Assembly: GCF_017639205.1 (NCBI RefSeq)
Contig: NZ_CP071139.1
Location: 4,589,001 to 4,653,000 of the forward strand
DNA length: 64,000 nucleotides
Source: Streptomyces nojiriensis
Lineage (GTDB): Bacteria > Actinomycetota > Actinomycetes > Streptomycetales > Streptomycetaceae
Direction: 5' to 3'
Positions 1 through 7,182 of this stretch are shown one piece after another. A program made the position numbers and the translations under genes. The stretch's first letter is position 1. The number at the start of each line of letters is the position of its first letter. A model generated the notes under the pieces. It saw nothing but the letters and a program-made list of their open reading frames with translations. It did not search any database and was not told where the DNA came from.

Positions 1-703
1 GCAGCAGGGTCGCGGCGGACACCACGGCGCAGGCGACGGCCCAGAACGCCCCGAGTTGCCGCATGTCGCGCAGCAGGATCTGCCCGAACGACTTCCCCTG
101 GAGCCGCTGCACTCCGTAGGCCTTGGCGTTGAGCAGGACGCTCGCGCCGGTCATCGTGACGACGGCGAGGGCGACCACGAAGAACGAGCGGTACAGCGCG
201 CTGTCGGCGTAGACGGTGGTCAGCTGCGCCAGGGAGAAGGGCTGGTTGACGGAGGCGACGAGGCCGAGGTCGTCGAGGGTCCGGGTCAGCGAGGCGGCCG
301 CTGCGTCCGGCCCGAAGACGTAGTAGAAGCCGCGCGGGTCGCGCTGTCCCAGCTCCGCGACGGGGTGCACGTCGGTGTGGTAACCGCGGCTGAACGCGGG
401 ATAGCCGTCCCGCAGCCAGTCGGAGTGGGGGCCGCCCGGTGCGAGGTAGAGATGGCGGCGGTGGGAGGGATCCTTGAGGTCGGGGACCTCGCGCGCGATC
501 GTCGCGTGGTTCTTCGCGGCGAACTCGGCGATCACGCCGGCGACCTGCGAGCCGCTGGCCGCACCGTCGGAGTCCGTCACCCAGACGACGGCGGAGTGCC
601 CGAGGGCCCAATCCTCGTCGAGGCTCCGGAGGAAGAGGAAAGAGAGGGTCGCGGAGAACGCCAGTACGACGGCGTGGGCGAACTTGATACCTCGATGCAG
701 CAT
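1..703 (-). CDS. DUF1430-type bacteriocin-associated membrane protein (3' end beyond window)
   Basis: About 234 codons are visible; the reading frame starts at an ATG at 703 and runs off the left edge. The N-terminus has a membrane segment (roughly residues 7-26), followed by an extracellular domain of about 150 residues and a second hydrophobic segment near residues 175-195. This resembles the bacteriocin-associated integral membrane proteins (DUF1430) encoded beside lactococcin-972-type bacteriocins, where they act with an ABC ATPase in export or immunity. It lies directly downstream of the bacteriocin gene on the same strand. The ribosome site is weak. The rest of the protein and any ATPase gene would be outside the window. 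Confidence 0.7.
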   Translation of the reverse strand, partial: MLHRGIKFAHAVVLAFSATLSFLFLRSLDEDWALGHSAVVWVTDSDGAASGSQVAGVIAEFAAKNHATIAREVPDLKDPSHRRHLYLAPGGPHSDWLRDGYPAFSRGYHTDVHPVAELGQRDPRGFYYVFGPDAAAASLTRTLDDLGLVASVNQPFSLAQLTTVYADSALYRSFFVVALAVVTMTGASVLLNAKAYGVQRLQGKSFGQILLRDMRQLGAFWAVACAVVSAATLL

Positions 704-749
704 CTATTGCCTAGCTAGGGGCACTTCTGGAGCGCGATTCGTGGGGGGC

Positions 750-780
750 GAGCCGTCCGCCCGTACGGCGCGGACGGCTC
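750..780 (-). terminator. Hairpin between bacteriocin gene and DUF1430 gene
   Basis: A perfect 11-bp inverted repeat (750-760 with 770-780) has a 9-nt loop, 37 bp after the bacteriocin stop codon. There is no U-tract on the minus strand, so it may be a partial terminator or attenuator that lets the bacteriocin be transcribed more than the membrane protein, or an RNA-stabilising stem. Confidence 0.55.
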
Positions 781-817
781 ATCGCTGCAAGGCCGGGTCG
801 TGGGACCCGGCCTCAGA

Positions 818-1105
818 TCAGCAAGAGGTGTTGTAGTACGACTTGTTGCCGCTCAGCTTCACCTTGGCCGAGGTGATGGACCAGGAGCCCGAGGCGGCCT
901 CGTCGCTGTCGATGTACGCACCGACGGAGGTCGAGCCGTGGCACTTGGAGCCGTGGTAGTAGTCCGACCACACGGTGGCGGTACCCGCGCCGTAGTTCCA
1001 CTCGCCGCCACCGACGTAGGCGGTGGTCGCGAGGGCCGGAGCGGCACCGGCGATGACGAGGGCGCCGGTGGCGACCGCGAGCTTCATGCTGCGCTTGATC
1101 TGCAC
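818..1105 (-). CDS. Lactococcin-972-like secreted bacteriocin precursor
   Basis: A 95-residue precursor with a classical signal peptide (about 26 residues, positively charged start, hydrophobic core, cleavage after PALA) and a mature part of about 69 residues. The mature region has the family hallmarks: a Gly/Trp/Tyr-rich start (YVGGGEWNYG), then WSDYYHGSK, a Ser/Tyr-rich C-terminal half, and Cys both in KCHG and as the last residue. Lactococcin 972 acts outside the cell on cell-wall synthesis (lipid II) of susceptible Gram-positives. I chose the GTG at 1105 because GAAGGA sits 8 nt upstream of it; the ATG at 1114 overlaps that site and the ATG at 1087 is a further alternative. The DUF1430 partner follows. 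Confidence 0.8.
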   Translation of the reverse strand: MQIKRSMKLAVATGALVIAGAAPALATTAYVGGGEWNYGAGTATVWSDYYHGSKCHGSTSVGAYIDSDEAASGSWSITSAKVKLSGNKSYYNTSC

Positions 1106-1130
1106 TGCAAACATCCTTCTTTTCGCGCAC

Positions 1131-1142
1131 TGATGATCATCA
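1131..1142. promoter_or_regulatory. Palindromic operator candidate (proximal copy)
   Basis: A perfect 12-bp palindrome, TGATGATCATCA, lies between the predicted promoter and the ribosome site of the bacteriocin gene. An identical copy lies at 1239-1250. A repressor dimer bound here would block transcription. Confidence 0.5.
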
Positions 1143-1159
1143 GAAAATGATCACTGCGG

Positions 1160-1189
1160 AGATTGCCGCAACAGTTCGAGGCATGTCAA
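1160..1189 (-). promoter_or_regulatory. Predicted promoter of the bacteriocin gene
   Basis: On the minus strand a consensus -35 hexamer TTGACA (1189-1184) is followed after 18 nt by CAATCT (1165-1160) as a -10. Transcription would start near 1153, about 50 nt before the GTG start. The two identical palindromes flank this promoter. Confidence 0.45.
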
Positions 1190-1238
1190 CCGGCCATATG
1201 GCTCAAAGCCGTTGGTACGCTTGGGCTCCATGTCGACG

Positions 1239-1250
1239 TGATGATCATCA
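1239..1250. promoter_or_regulatory. Palindromic operator candidate (distal copy)
   Basis: A second exact copy of TGATGATCATCA, 108 bp centre to centre from the copy at 1131-1142 and upstream of the -35 element. Two identical operators on either side of a promoter suggest looping or cooperative repression. The regulator is not encoded nearby in the window. Confidence 0.5.
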
Positions 1251-1389
1251 CGCGCGACGGGGCCGAGCAACCACAGCCACCCGCCATGGCGTCTGGTCGG
1301 CCCCATGCAGAAGTGACACGTGTCAGCGCCGCATCGCACGCCCACCCGCCCGCCCGCCGGAACTGAGTTCGATGGCCGGCACCGCGTGC

Positions 1390-1422
1390 AAAAAGGGGTG
1401 CCACCAGATCGGTGGCACCCCT
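1390..1422 (-). terminator. Intrinsic terminator of tRNA-Ser
   Basis: An 11-bp perfect stem (GGGGTGCCACC with its complement) has a 5-nt loop and, on the minus strand, is followed by a run of five T. It lies about 25 nt past the tRNA 3' end. This is a canonical rho-independent terminator, unusually complete for Streptomyces. Confidence 0.9.
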
Positions 1423-1445
1423 CATGAGCTGGGCCTCGGCCCGCT

Positions 1446-1533
1446 TGGCGGTGGGTGTGGGATTTGAACCCACGGTGACTCGCGCCACGACGGTTTTCAA
1501 GACCGTTCCCTTAGGCCGCTCGGGCAACCCACC
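1446..1533 (-). tRNA. tRNA-Ser (anticodon UGA)
   Basis: An 88-nt class II tRNA including an encoded CCA (1446-1448). The acceptor stem is GGTGGGT pairing with ACCCACC, with a G discriminator as in serine tRNAs. The anticodon arm is ACGGT/ACCGT around a loop with anticodon TGA. A long variable arm and the GGTTCAAATCC T-loop follow. It decodes UCA and related serine codons. Confidence 0.95.
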
Positions 1534-1585
1534 TGGCCGGTACAGAGTACCGGCCAGGTGGGGGTGGCGGGAGCGGCTCGAGGGG

Positions 1586-2533
1586 TCAGGACGTCTGGGC
1601 CTTGTCGTAGGCCGCCTTCGCCTCGTTGCCGAAGTACGGGCCGTACATCCGGTTCGGCAGGAAGGTGTAGCCGAAGCTGTTCACCGAGACCTGGGTGCCC
1701 AGGCCCGTGGCCTCGTTGAAGTCCTGGAACCAGGGGCCGCCGCTGGAGCCGCCGGTCATGTTGCAGCCCAGACCGTGGTCCTTGGTCAGCAGGAAGTCCT
1801 TGCTGCTGTTGCCGCTGCAGTAGACCAGCTTGGTGCCGTCGTACGGGGCCGCCGCGGGGAAGCCGAAGGAGTACATCTTCTTGTTGTAGCCGCCGTTGAA
1901 GGCGATGCCCTGGGCTCCCACGGCCTGGCTGAGGGTCTGCCCGTTCAGCGGGGCGACGACGGCGAGGCCGACGTCCATGTTCATGTCCTCGCTCGCGGCC
2001 CACTGGTCGGTGGCGAAGGTCTTGGTGGCCGACCACTGGCCGTAAGGGGCGGAGCCGTTGTTGTAGGCGGGGACGAAGACCCAGTTCGTGTGCCAGGCCC
2101 CCTGGTACTTCACGCAGTGGCCGGCCGTGATGACCGTGCTGCCGTTGGCGCTGGTGACCGAGTCGCCGGAGCAGGATGCGGTCCGGTCGCCCATCGTGAA
2201 GAAGACTCGCCCCGAGGTCTTCACCACGGCGCCGCCGCCCGTCCAGGCGCCGCCCGCCTGCGGGAACGCCGTGGGGGACGCCGCCGCCGTGGGGGCGATG
2301 GTCGTGGGGGTCGCCGACGTGGCGACCGGGGTGCGGGCCGCGCCGGGGACCGCCGTCACGTCGAGCGGGGCGGCGCCGCGCATCCGCTCGGCGGTCCAGA
2401 AGCCGTCGGTGTGCTGCTGCCGGAAGGACGCGGGGGCATCCGCGGCGACCGAGGGGCCGGCCGCCGTCAGGGCGCCCGCGACCAGGGCGCCGGCCGCGAG
2501 CAGGACGGACAAGGCCGTGCGATGACGATTCAC
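1586..2533 (-). CDS. Secreted trypsin-like (V8/chymotrypsin-fold) serine endopeptidase
   Basis: A 315-residue exported protease. It starts at a GTG with a strong AAGGAG site 6 nt upstream. The signal peptide ends near AVAADA (about residue 31). A low-complexity Ala/Thr/Pro pro-region of about 60 residues precedes the catalytic domain. The triad is visible: His139 in ITAGHC, Asp187 in MNMDVG and Ser264 in GGSSGGP. Cys121, Cys140, Cys239 and Cys257 could form disulfides. It is predicted to be an extracellular protease of S1/V8 type; the substrate cannot be told. It stands alone between tRNA-Ser and the YeiH gene. Confidence 0.85.
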   Translation of the reverse strand: MNRHRTALSVLLAAGALVAGALTAAGPSVAADAPASFRQQHTDGFWTAERMRGAAPLDVTAVPGAARTPVATSATPTTIAPTAAASPTAFPQAGGAWTGGGAVVKTSGRVFFTMGDRTASCSGDSVTSANGSTVITAGHCVKYQGAWHTNWVFVPAYNNGSAPYGQWSATKTFATDQWAASEDMNMDVGLAVVAPLNGQTLSQAVGAQGIAFNGGYNKKMYSFGFPAAAPYDGTKLVYCSGNSSKDFLLTKDHGLGCNMTGGSSGGPWFQDFNEATGLGTQVSVNSFGYTFLPNRMYGPYFGNEAKAAYDKAQTS

Positions 2534-2628
2534 GCATGACTCCTTCTGCCGTGCCCGGGCCGGTTGGCGAAGCCGGGCAGGGTGGGGGTGAAGAGCGGTC
2601 GGTGCGGATCGGCTGTGCGCGGTTCGTG

Positions 2629-2654
2629 GTGCGTCGTGCGTCGTGCGTCGTGCG
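2629..2654. repeat. Heptanucleotide tandem repeat
   Basis: The unit GTGCGTC is repeated about 3.7 times without interruption in the 244-bp gap upstream of the secreted protease gene. Such a repeat can vary in copy number by slippage. No promoter elements could be recognised with confidence in the rest of this gap. Confidence 0.7.
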
Positions 2655-2777
2655 GATTACCGGGCAGGGTGGCACGGGTGCGTCGCAATGTCAGCGGGCA
2701 GTCGGAACGTTCGGTCGGTTCCGGCCAGGAAATGGCCAACTCCCCGCCGTTGCACCGCCATGCAACGCCATACGGCG

Positions 2778-3824
2778 TCATACGGTGAGCATCACGCCCG
2801 CGTACGAAACGCCCGCCACGACCACCCACGCCCCGAGCCCCAGCGCCGCGGCCCGCCCACCCGTGCGGGCCAGCGTCGGCAGGTGCACCGCGCTCCCCAG
2901 GCCGAACAGGGCCGCCGCCAGCAGGGCCTCCTGGGCGGTGTGCGCCCACTCCAGCGCTACGTCGGGCAGGACCCCGGTGGCGCGCAGCGCGGCCGCGGCC
3001 AGGAACCCGAGGACGAACAGCGGCACCGGCGCCGGCCTGCGGCCCGAGGCGGTGCGCACCCCGCGGCGCCGGGCCCGTACCGAGAAGGCGACGGCCGCCA
3101 CCAGCGGGGCGAGCAGCGCCACGCGCATCAGCTTGACCAGGACCGCCTCGCCCAGGGCGGCGGGGCCCGCGGTCTGCGCGGTGGCCACGACCTGTCCGAC
3201 GTCGTGGACCCCGGCGCCGACCCACCGCCCGAAGGCGGGGTCGGAGAGCCCCAACGGCCCTTGGAGGAGCGGGAGTATCCCTATCGCGAGCGTCCCGCAG
3301 AGAGTGACCAGTGCCACGGAGGCGGCCACGTCCTCCTCGTCGCTGCCGGACACCTCGCTCACCGCGCCGATCGCCGAGGCACCGCAGATCGAGTACCCGG
3401 TGGCGATCAGCAGCGGCTGATCGCCCGGCAGTCCCAGCCGGCGGCCCAGCCAGAGGGTGCCGAGGAAGGTGGCCGCGACCACGCCGACCACCATGGCCAC
3501 GGTGGCCCAGCCCAGCCGGAGCACCTGGTCCAGCCCCAGGCCGAGGCCCAGCAGGACGATGCCCATCCGCATGAGCCGACGGCCGGCCAGGGAGAGTCCC
3601 GGGCGCGCGGCCGCGCGTACGAACGTCCGCAGGCCCGGCAGGTGCGCCACCGCGATGCCCAGCACCACGGATGCGGTCAGCATCGGTACGGCGGGAACGA
3701 GTCGGTGGACGCACCAGGCGGTCAGCGCGCCGCCCGCAGCCATCGCCAACCCGGGCCACGGAGTGGGTGTTTCACGTGAAACATCCCGGGCCGCCGCGCT
3801 TTGCGGGCGGTGGAGGAGGGCCAT
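2778..3824 (-). CDS. YeiH/UPF0324 family membrane exporter (putative sulfur-oxoanion exporter)
   Basis: A 348-residue membrane protein with about ten hydrophobic segments. It carries the family signatures GIVLLGLGLGLDQ near residue 90 and the TGYSICGASAIGA and DVGQVVATA motifs. The ATG at 3824 overlaps the stop of the cysteine dioxygenase gene (TGATG), so translation is coupled. YeiH-like proteins are annotated as putative sulfate exporters and are often controlled by a neighbouring LysR regulator; here cysteine dioxygenase and a LysR gene lie just upstream. Export of sulfite or sulfate made from cysteine is an inference. Residues 14-19 are encoded by a parS site. Confidence 0.8.
   Translation of the reverse strand: MALLHRPQSAAARDVSRETPTPWPGLAMAAGGALTAWCVHRLVPAVPMLTASVVLGIAVAHLPGLRTFVRAAARPGLSLAGRRLMRMGIVLLGLGLGLDQVLRLGWATVAMVVGVVAATFLGTLWLGRRLGLPGDQPLLIATGYSICGASAIGAVSEVSGSDEEDVAASVALVTLCGTLAIGILPLLQGPLGLSDPAFGRWVGAGVHDVGQVVATAQTAGPAALGEAVLVKLMRVALLAPLVAAVAFSVRARRRGVRTASGRRPAPVPLFVLGFLAAAALRATGVLPDVALEWAHTAQEALLAAALFGLGSAVHLPTLARTGGRAAALGLGAWVVVAGVSYAGVMLTV
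3768..3783. other. parS site 1 (ParB-binding centromere site)
   Basis: An exact match to TGTTTCACGTGAAACA, the ParB-binding site known from Bacillus and Streptomyces. It lies inside the coding sequence of the YeiH-like gene and reads as VSRET in its frame. Streptomyces chromosomes carry about twenty such sites clustered round oriC. Confidence 0.95.
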
Positions 3825-4372
3825 CAGTCGACGGGGAGCGTGTAGACGCGACGGATACTGGTGCCCAGCCGGGAGACGTCGGCGCCGTAGACGTGCACCG
3901 ATATCGCCTTGGTCGTACAGGAGTTGCGCACCTTGTGGATGTCGCCGGGCGGGGCGAACCCGCAGACGTCGCCCTGGGCGTTGACCACGTCCTCGGTGGC
4001 AACCAGCCGGGCGGGACCGGTACCCGGCGCGAGCCGGAAGCGTCGTTCGCTCTCCTCGCCCAGGTGCACCCCGGCCACGCACCAGGACACGTGGTCGTGG
4101 ATGCAGGTCTCCTGGCCGGGCAGCCACACCAGTGCCACCACGGAGAAGCTGCCGTCGGACTCGGCGTGCAGGATGTGCTGCCGGTACCGCTCCGGGTCGC
4201 CTTCCCGCTGCGCCTCGGTCAACAGGTCGGGCGCGCCCAGGTGCGGGGCGAGCCGCTCGCCCACCAGGTACGCGGTGAGGTCGGGAGCCAGCCCCCGCTC
4301 CACGACCGTGCGGATCTCACTGACGAGGGCGGCCATCCTCGTGGTGGTACGGGCCGGCGTGGTGGTGGTCAT
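3824..4372 (-). CDS. Cysteine dioxygenase
   Basis: A 182-residue cupin enzyme that oxidises cysteine to cysteine sulfinate with non-haem iron. The iron ligands are recognisable as His92 and His94 (IHDHV) and His146 (GDIHK), spaced as in bacterial type I cysteine dioxygenases. The start is uncertain: I use the ATG at 4372, before a Thr-rich N-terminus typical of Streptomyces homologues. An ATG at 4399 and a TTG at 4408 are in frame, and none has a good ribosome site. A small stem (CGGCAGC/GCTGCCG, 4376-4391) sits across this start region. The exporter gene overlaps its stop. Confidence 0.85.
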   Translation of the reverse strand: MTTTTPARTTTRMAALVSEIRTVVERGLAPDLTAYLVGERLAPHLGAPDLLTEAQREGDPERYRQHILHAESDGSFSVVALVWLPGQETCIHDHVSWCVAGVHLGEESERRFRLAPGTGPARLVATEDVVNAQGDVCGFAPPGDIHKVRNSCTTKAISVHVYGADVSRLGTSIRRVYTLPVD

Positions 4373-4451
4373 ATCGGCAGCGTGCTGCCGACCTTCCATC
4401 ACGTCCAACGACAGTTATGACCTGAAATCCCAAGCACCGCTTATGGGTTGG

Positions 4452-5357
4452 TCAGCAGCCGACCCGGTTCGCCGCCACCTGCTTCAGCGCGTCGAGCACC
4501 ACGGCCGTCGCCGGGATCCGCAGGTGATCGCGGTAGACGTACGCGGCGATGTGCCGGCGCGCGGCGGGCTGGAGGGCCCGCCCGCAGACCCGGCTCAGCG
4601 AGAGGGAGGGCAGCACCAGCGCGGGCATCATCGCCACGCCCAGGCCCTGTGCGACCAGGCTCTGCACGACCAGGTTGTCATCGGTGGCGAAGCGGATGTC
4701 GGGCACGAAGCCCAGCTCCGCGCACTCGTGCAGCAGGTTCGCCCGGCAGCGCGGGCAGCCCGCGATCCACCGTTCCTCGGCGAGGTCGGCCAGGTGCACG
4801 GCGCGTCGGCGGGCCAGCGGGTGCCCGGTCGGGAGCAGCACCGTCAGCTGGTCCTCCAGCAGCCTGACCTCGGCGACCTCCTCCGGGATCTCCTCGTGCA
4901 GACCGGGATAGGTGAAGGCCAGGGTGATGTCGCACTCCCCGCGCTCCAGCCGACGCAGCGACTCGGGGGGCTCGCTTTCCAGCAGTTCCACCTGTATGCC
5001 CGGATGGTCCTTGGCCAGGCCGCTCAGGGCCTCGGGGACGAGGGTGACATTGGCGCTGGGGAAGCCGCACAGCCTGACCCGGCCGGTACGCAGCCGGGCG
5101 TACGCGCGCAGCTGGGCCTCGGCGGCGGAGAGGTTGCCGAGGATGGTCTCGGCGTGCCGGGACAGGGACTCCCCGGCCTCGGTCAGCTGCATCTTGCGGC
5201 CCACGCGGGTGAACAGCGGGGTTCCGACGGCGCGTTCGAGCGCCTTCATCTGCTGGGTGATGGCGGGCTGGGTGTACCCGAGCACGCGGGCGGCGGCCGA
5301 GTACGACCCGGAGGCGACCACCGTGTGAAAGGTCCGTATGTGCCGAGAATCGAACAC
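4452..5357 (-). CDS. LysR-family regulator (CysB/YeiE-like)
   Basis: A 301-residue regulator with a winged helix-turn-helix in residues 3-62 (SYSAAARVLGYTQPAITQQMKALE region) and a substrate-binding domain of two alpha/beta lobes from about residue 90. It starts at GTG and ends 79 bp upstream of the dioxygenase gene on the same strand, so it probably controls the dioxygenase-exporter pair and itself. The hexamer CTTATG occurs both in that gap (4439) and, as its complement, just upstream of its own start (5367). The ligand is unknown; a sulfur compound such as sulfite or O-acetylserine is plausible from context. Confidence 0.85.
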   Translation of the reverse strand: MFDSRHIRTFHTVVASGSYSAAARVLGYTQPAITQQMKALERAVGTPLFTRVGRKMQLTEAGESLSRHAETILGNLSAAEAQLRAYARLRTGRVRLCGFPSANVTLVPEALSGLAKDHPGIQVELLESEPPESLRRLERGECDITLAFTYPGLHEEIPEEVAEVRLLEDQLTVLLPTGHPLARRRAVHLADLAEERWIAGCPRCRANLLHECAELGFVPDIRFATDDNLVVQSLVAQGLGVAMMPALVLPSLSLSRVCGRALQPAARRHIAAYVYRDHLRIPATAVVLDALKQVAANRVGC

Positions 5358-5382
5358 CAGCGAAGCATAAGCGGACGTTGGA

Positions 5383-5414
5383 GGGGCCGTAGGCGAAATC
5401 CCGCCTACGGCCCC
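5383..5414 (-). terminator. Hairpin terminator of the HtrA-like protease gene
   Basis: A perfect 13-bp inverted repeat (5383-5395 with 5402-5414) with a 6-nt loop lies 44 bp beyond the protease stop codon. It has no U-tract, as is common for Streptomyces stem terminators. Confidence 0.7.
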
Positions 5415-5457
5415 TCGACATCGGGCCGCCGCCGCGACCGGTGGTGCTCGGGTGCTG

Positions 5458-6954
5458 CTACTTGTCGCCGACCCGCGAACCGAGCGTGATGTCGACCGTG
5501 GTCGGCTTGCCGCCGCGCAGGTAGGTCAGCTTCACGGTGTCACCGGGCTTGTAGGTCCAGATCATGCTGATCAGGGTCGGGCCGCTGTCGACCGGCTTGC
5601 CGCCGAACTCGGTGATGACGTCGCCGGGCTTGAGCCCCGCCTTGCCGGCCGGGCCGTTCGGGTCGACCAGTTCGTTGGCGGCCGCGCCCTGCTCGGAGAT
5701 CTTGGCGCCTTCGGACTTGGCCTGGAGGTCGACCGAAACCGAGATCACCGGGTAGACCGGCTTGCCCGTCTTGATCAGCGATTCGGCGACGTTCTTCGCC
5801 TGGTTGACCGGGATGGCGAAGCCGAGGCCGATGGAACCGGCCTGGCCGCCGCCGAAGCCGCCGTTGCCCGCCGACTGGATCGCGGAGTTGATGCCGATGA
5901 CAGCGCCGCGTCCGTCGAGCAGCGGACCGCCCGAGTTGCCCGGGTTGATCGAGGCGTCCGTCTGCAGGGCGCTCATGTACGAGTTCTTGCTGCCGCTGCC
6001 GTCTCCGGAGGCGACCGGGCGGTTCTTGGCGCTCACGATGCCGGTGGTGACCGTGTTGGACAGGCCGAACGGGGCGCCGATGGCGATGGTCGAGTCGCCG
6101 ACCGCGACCTTGTCGGAGTCGCCGAGGGGCAGCGGCTTGAGGCCGGCCGGCGGGGTCTTCAGCTTGAGGACGGCGACGTCGTAGCCCTGGGCACGGCCCA
6201 CGACCTCGGCGTCGTACCGCTTGCCGTCGGAGAACGTCGCGAAGAGCTTGCCGCCGTTCGCGGCGGAGGCCACGACGTGGTTGTTGGTGAGGATGTGGCC
6301 CTGCTGGTCGTAGACGAACCCGGTGCCCGTGCCGCCCTCACCGTCGCCGGCCGAGGCCTCGATGGTGACCACGCTGGGCAGGGCGCCCGCGGCCAGACCG
6401 GCGATGGAGCCGGCCTCGCGCTTGAGGTCCTTGGGGCTGTTCGCGGCACTGATCGTGGTGGAGCCGGTGCCGTTGTTGCTGCGCTCGGCGGCCCAGTAGC
6501 CGACGCTGCCGCCGATGCCGCCCGCGAGGAGGGCCGCCACGAGCACGGCCGCGATCAGGCCGCCCCTGCCCTTCGGCTTGGGCGCGGGGGCCCCGTCGGC
6601 GGTCAGGGGGGCTCCCCAGGCACCGCCGCCGTGGCCACCGCCCGCTCCGTAGGCCGGCACCGTGGGCGGCGGGGGCGGCCAGCCCTCGGCTCCGTGCGCG
6701 GCCGGGGCGGCAGCCTGGTCGTACGCCGGGGCCGCCTGTGCGGCAGTCTGGTCGTACGCCGGGGGCGCCTGTGCGGGCGGGATCTGCTGGGTGGGCTCGG
6801 TGCCGGGCGCCGGGGTCGGCGGCAGCTGCTGGGTCACCGGCTCGCCGACGGCGGGCGCGGGGGCCGCATCCTGCGTCTCGGAGGCCGGAGCAGGGGGTAC
6901 GGACGGGGCCGCGGGAGGTGTCGGGGCCGCGGTGCCCTCGTTCTCGGTGCTCAC
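5458..6954 (-). CDS. HtrA/DegP-like membrane-anchored serine protease with PDZ domain
   Basis: 498 residues. A Pro/Ala/Gln-rich cytoplasmic region (1-125) is followed by one membrane helix (about 131-153). The trypsin-like domain has His226 (TNNHVV), Asp259 (YDVAVLKL) and Ser341 (GNSGGPL), and a C-terminal PDZ domain spans about 400-495. It is a surface quality-control protease of the HtrA group. It starts at GTG with GAGGAG upstream. The N-terminal cytoplasmic repeats (PPAYDQ and similar) resemble those of other actinobacterial envelope proteins. It is divergent from the GDPD gene; the 228-bp shared upstream region is AT-richer than its surroundings. Confidence 0.9.
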   Translation of the reverse strand: MSTENEGTAAPTPPAAPSVPPAPASETQDAAPAPAVGEPVTQQLPPTPAPGTEPTQQIPPAQAPPAYDQTAAQAAPAYDQAAAPAAHGAEGWPPPPPTVPAYGAGGGHGGGAWGAPLTADGAPAPKPKGRGGLIAAVLVAALLAGGIGGSVGYWAAERSNNGTGSTTISAANSPKDLKREAGSIAGLAAGALPSVVTIEASAGDGEGGTGTGFVYDQQGHILTNNHVVASAANGGKLFATFSDGKRYDAEVVGRAQGYDVAVLKLKTPPAGLKPLPLGDSDKVAVGDSTIAIGAPFGLSNTVTTGIVSAKNRPVASGDGSGSKNSYMSALQTDASINPGNSGGPLLDGRGAVIGINSAIQSAGNGGFGGGQAGSIGLGFAIPVNQAKNVAESLIKTGKPVYPVISVSVDLQAKSEGAKISEQGAAANELVDPNGPAGKAGLKPGDVITEFGGKPVDSGPTLISMIWTYKPGDTVKLTYLRGGKPTTVDITLGSRVGDK

Positions 6955-7182
6955 AGCGCTCTCTCCTCGTCACACACGGCTTCGGAAAATTCTCTGGCAA
7001 TGTCGGTCCGAGTGAACGTTCGACGTGCCGCACAAGTTCCTGGGCAAAGCCTTTCCCATGACCCGTCAGAGCACTGTAAGCCGGACCTGTGCATCTCTCC
7101 CCATTCTTTATATCCGACATTTCGGATGCACTCCCGGGGTCGGCCCCGACACCCGGGCGCCTCTCGGTGGCACCATGACCCG

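Noticed and set aside
5452..7182. Long plus-strand frame running from 5452 into the GDPD gene
   Set aside because: It is the complement of the HtrA-like gene; Arg/Gly-rich composition and no domain before residue 577. The GDPD product starts at 7183.
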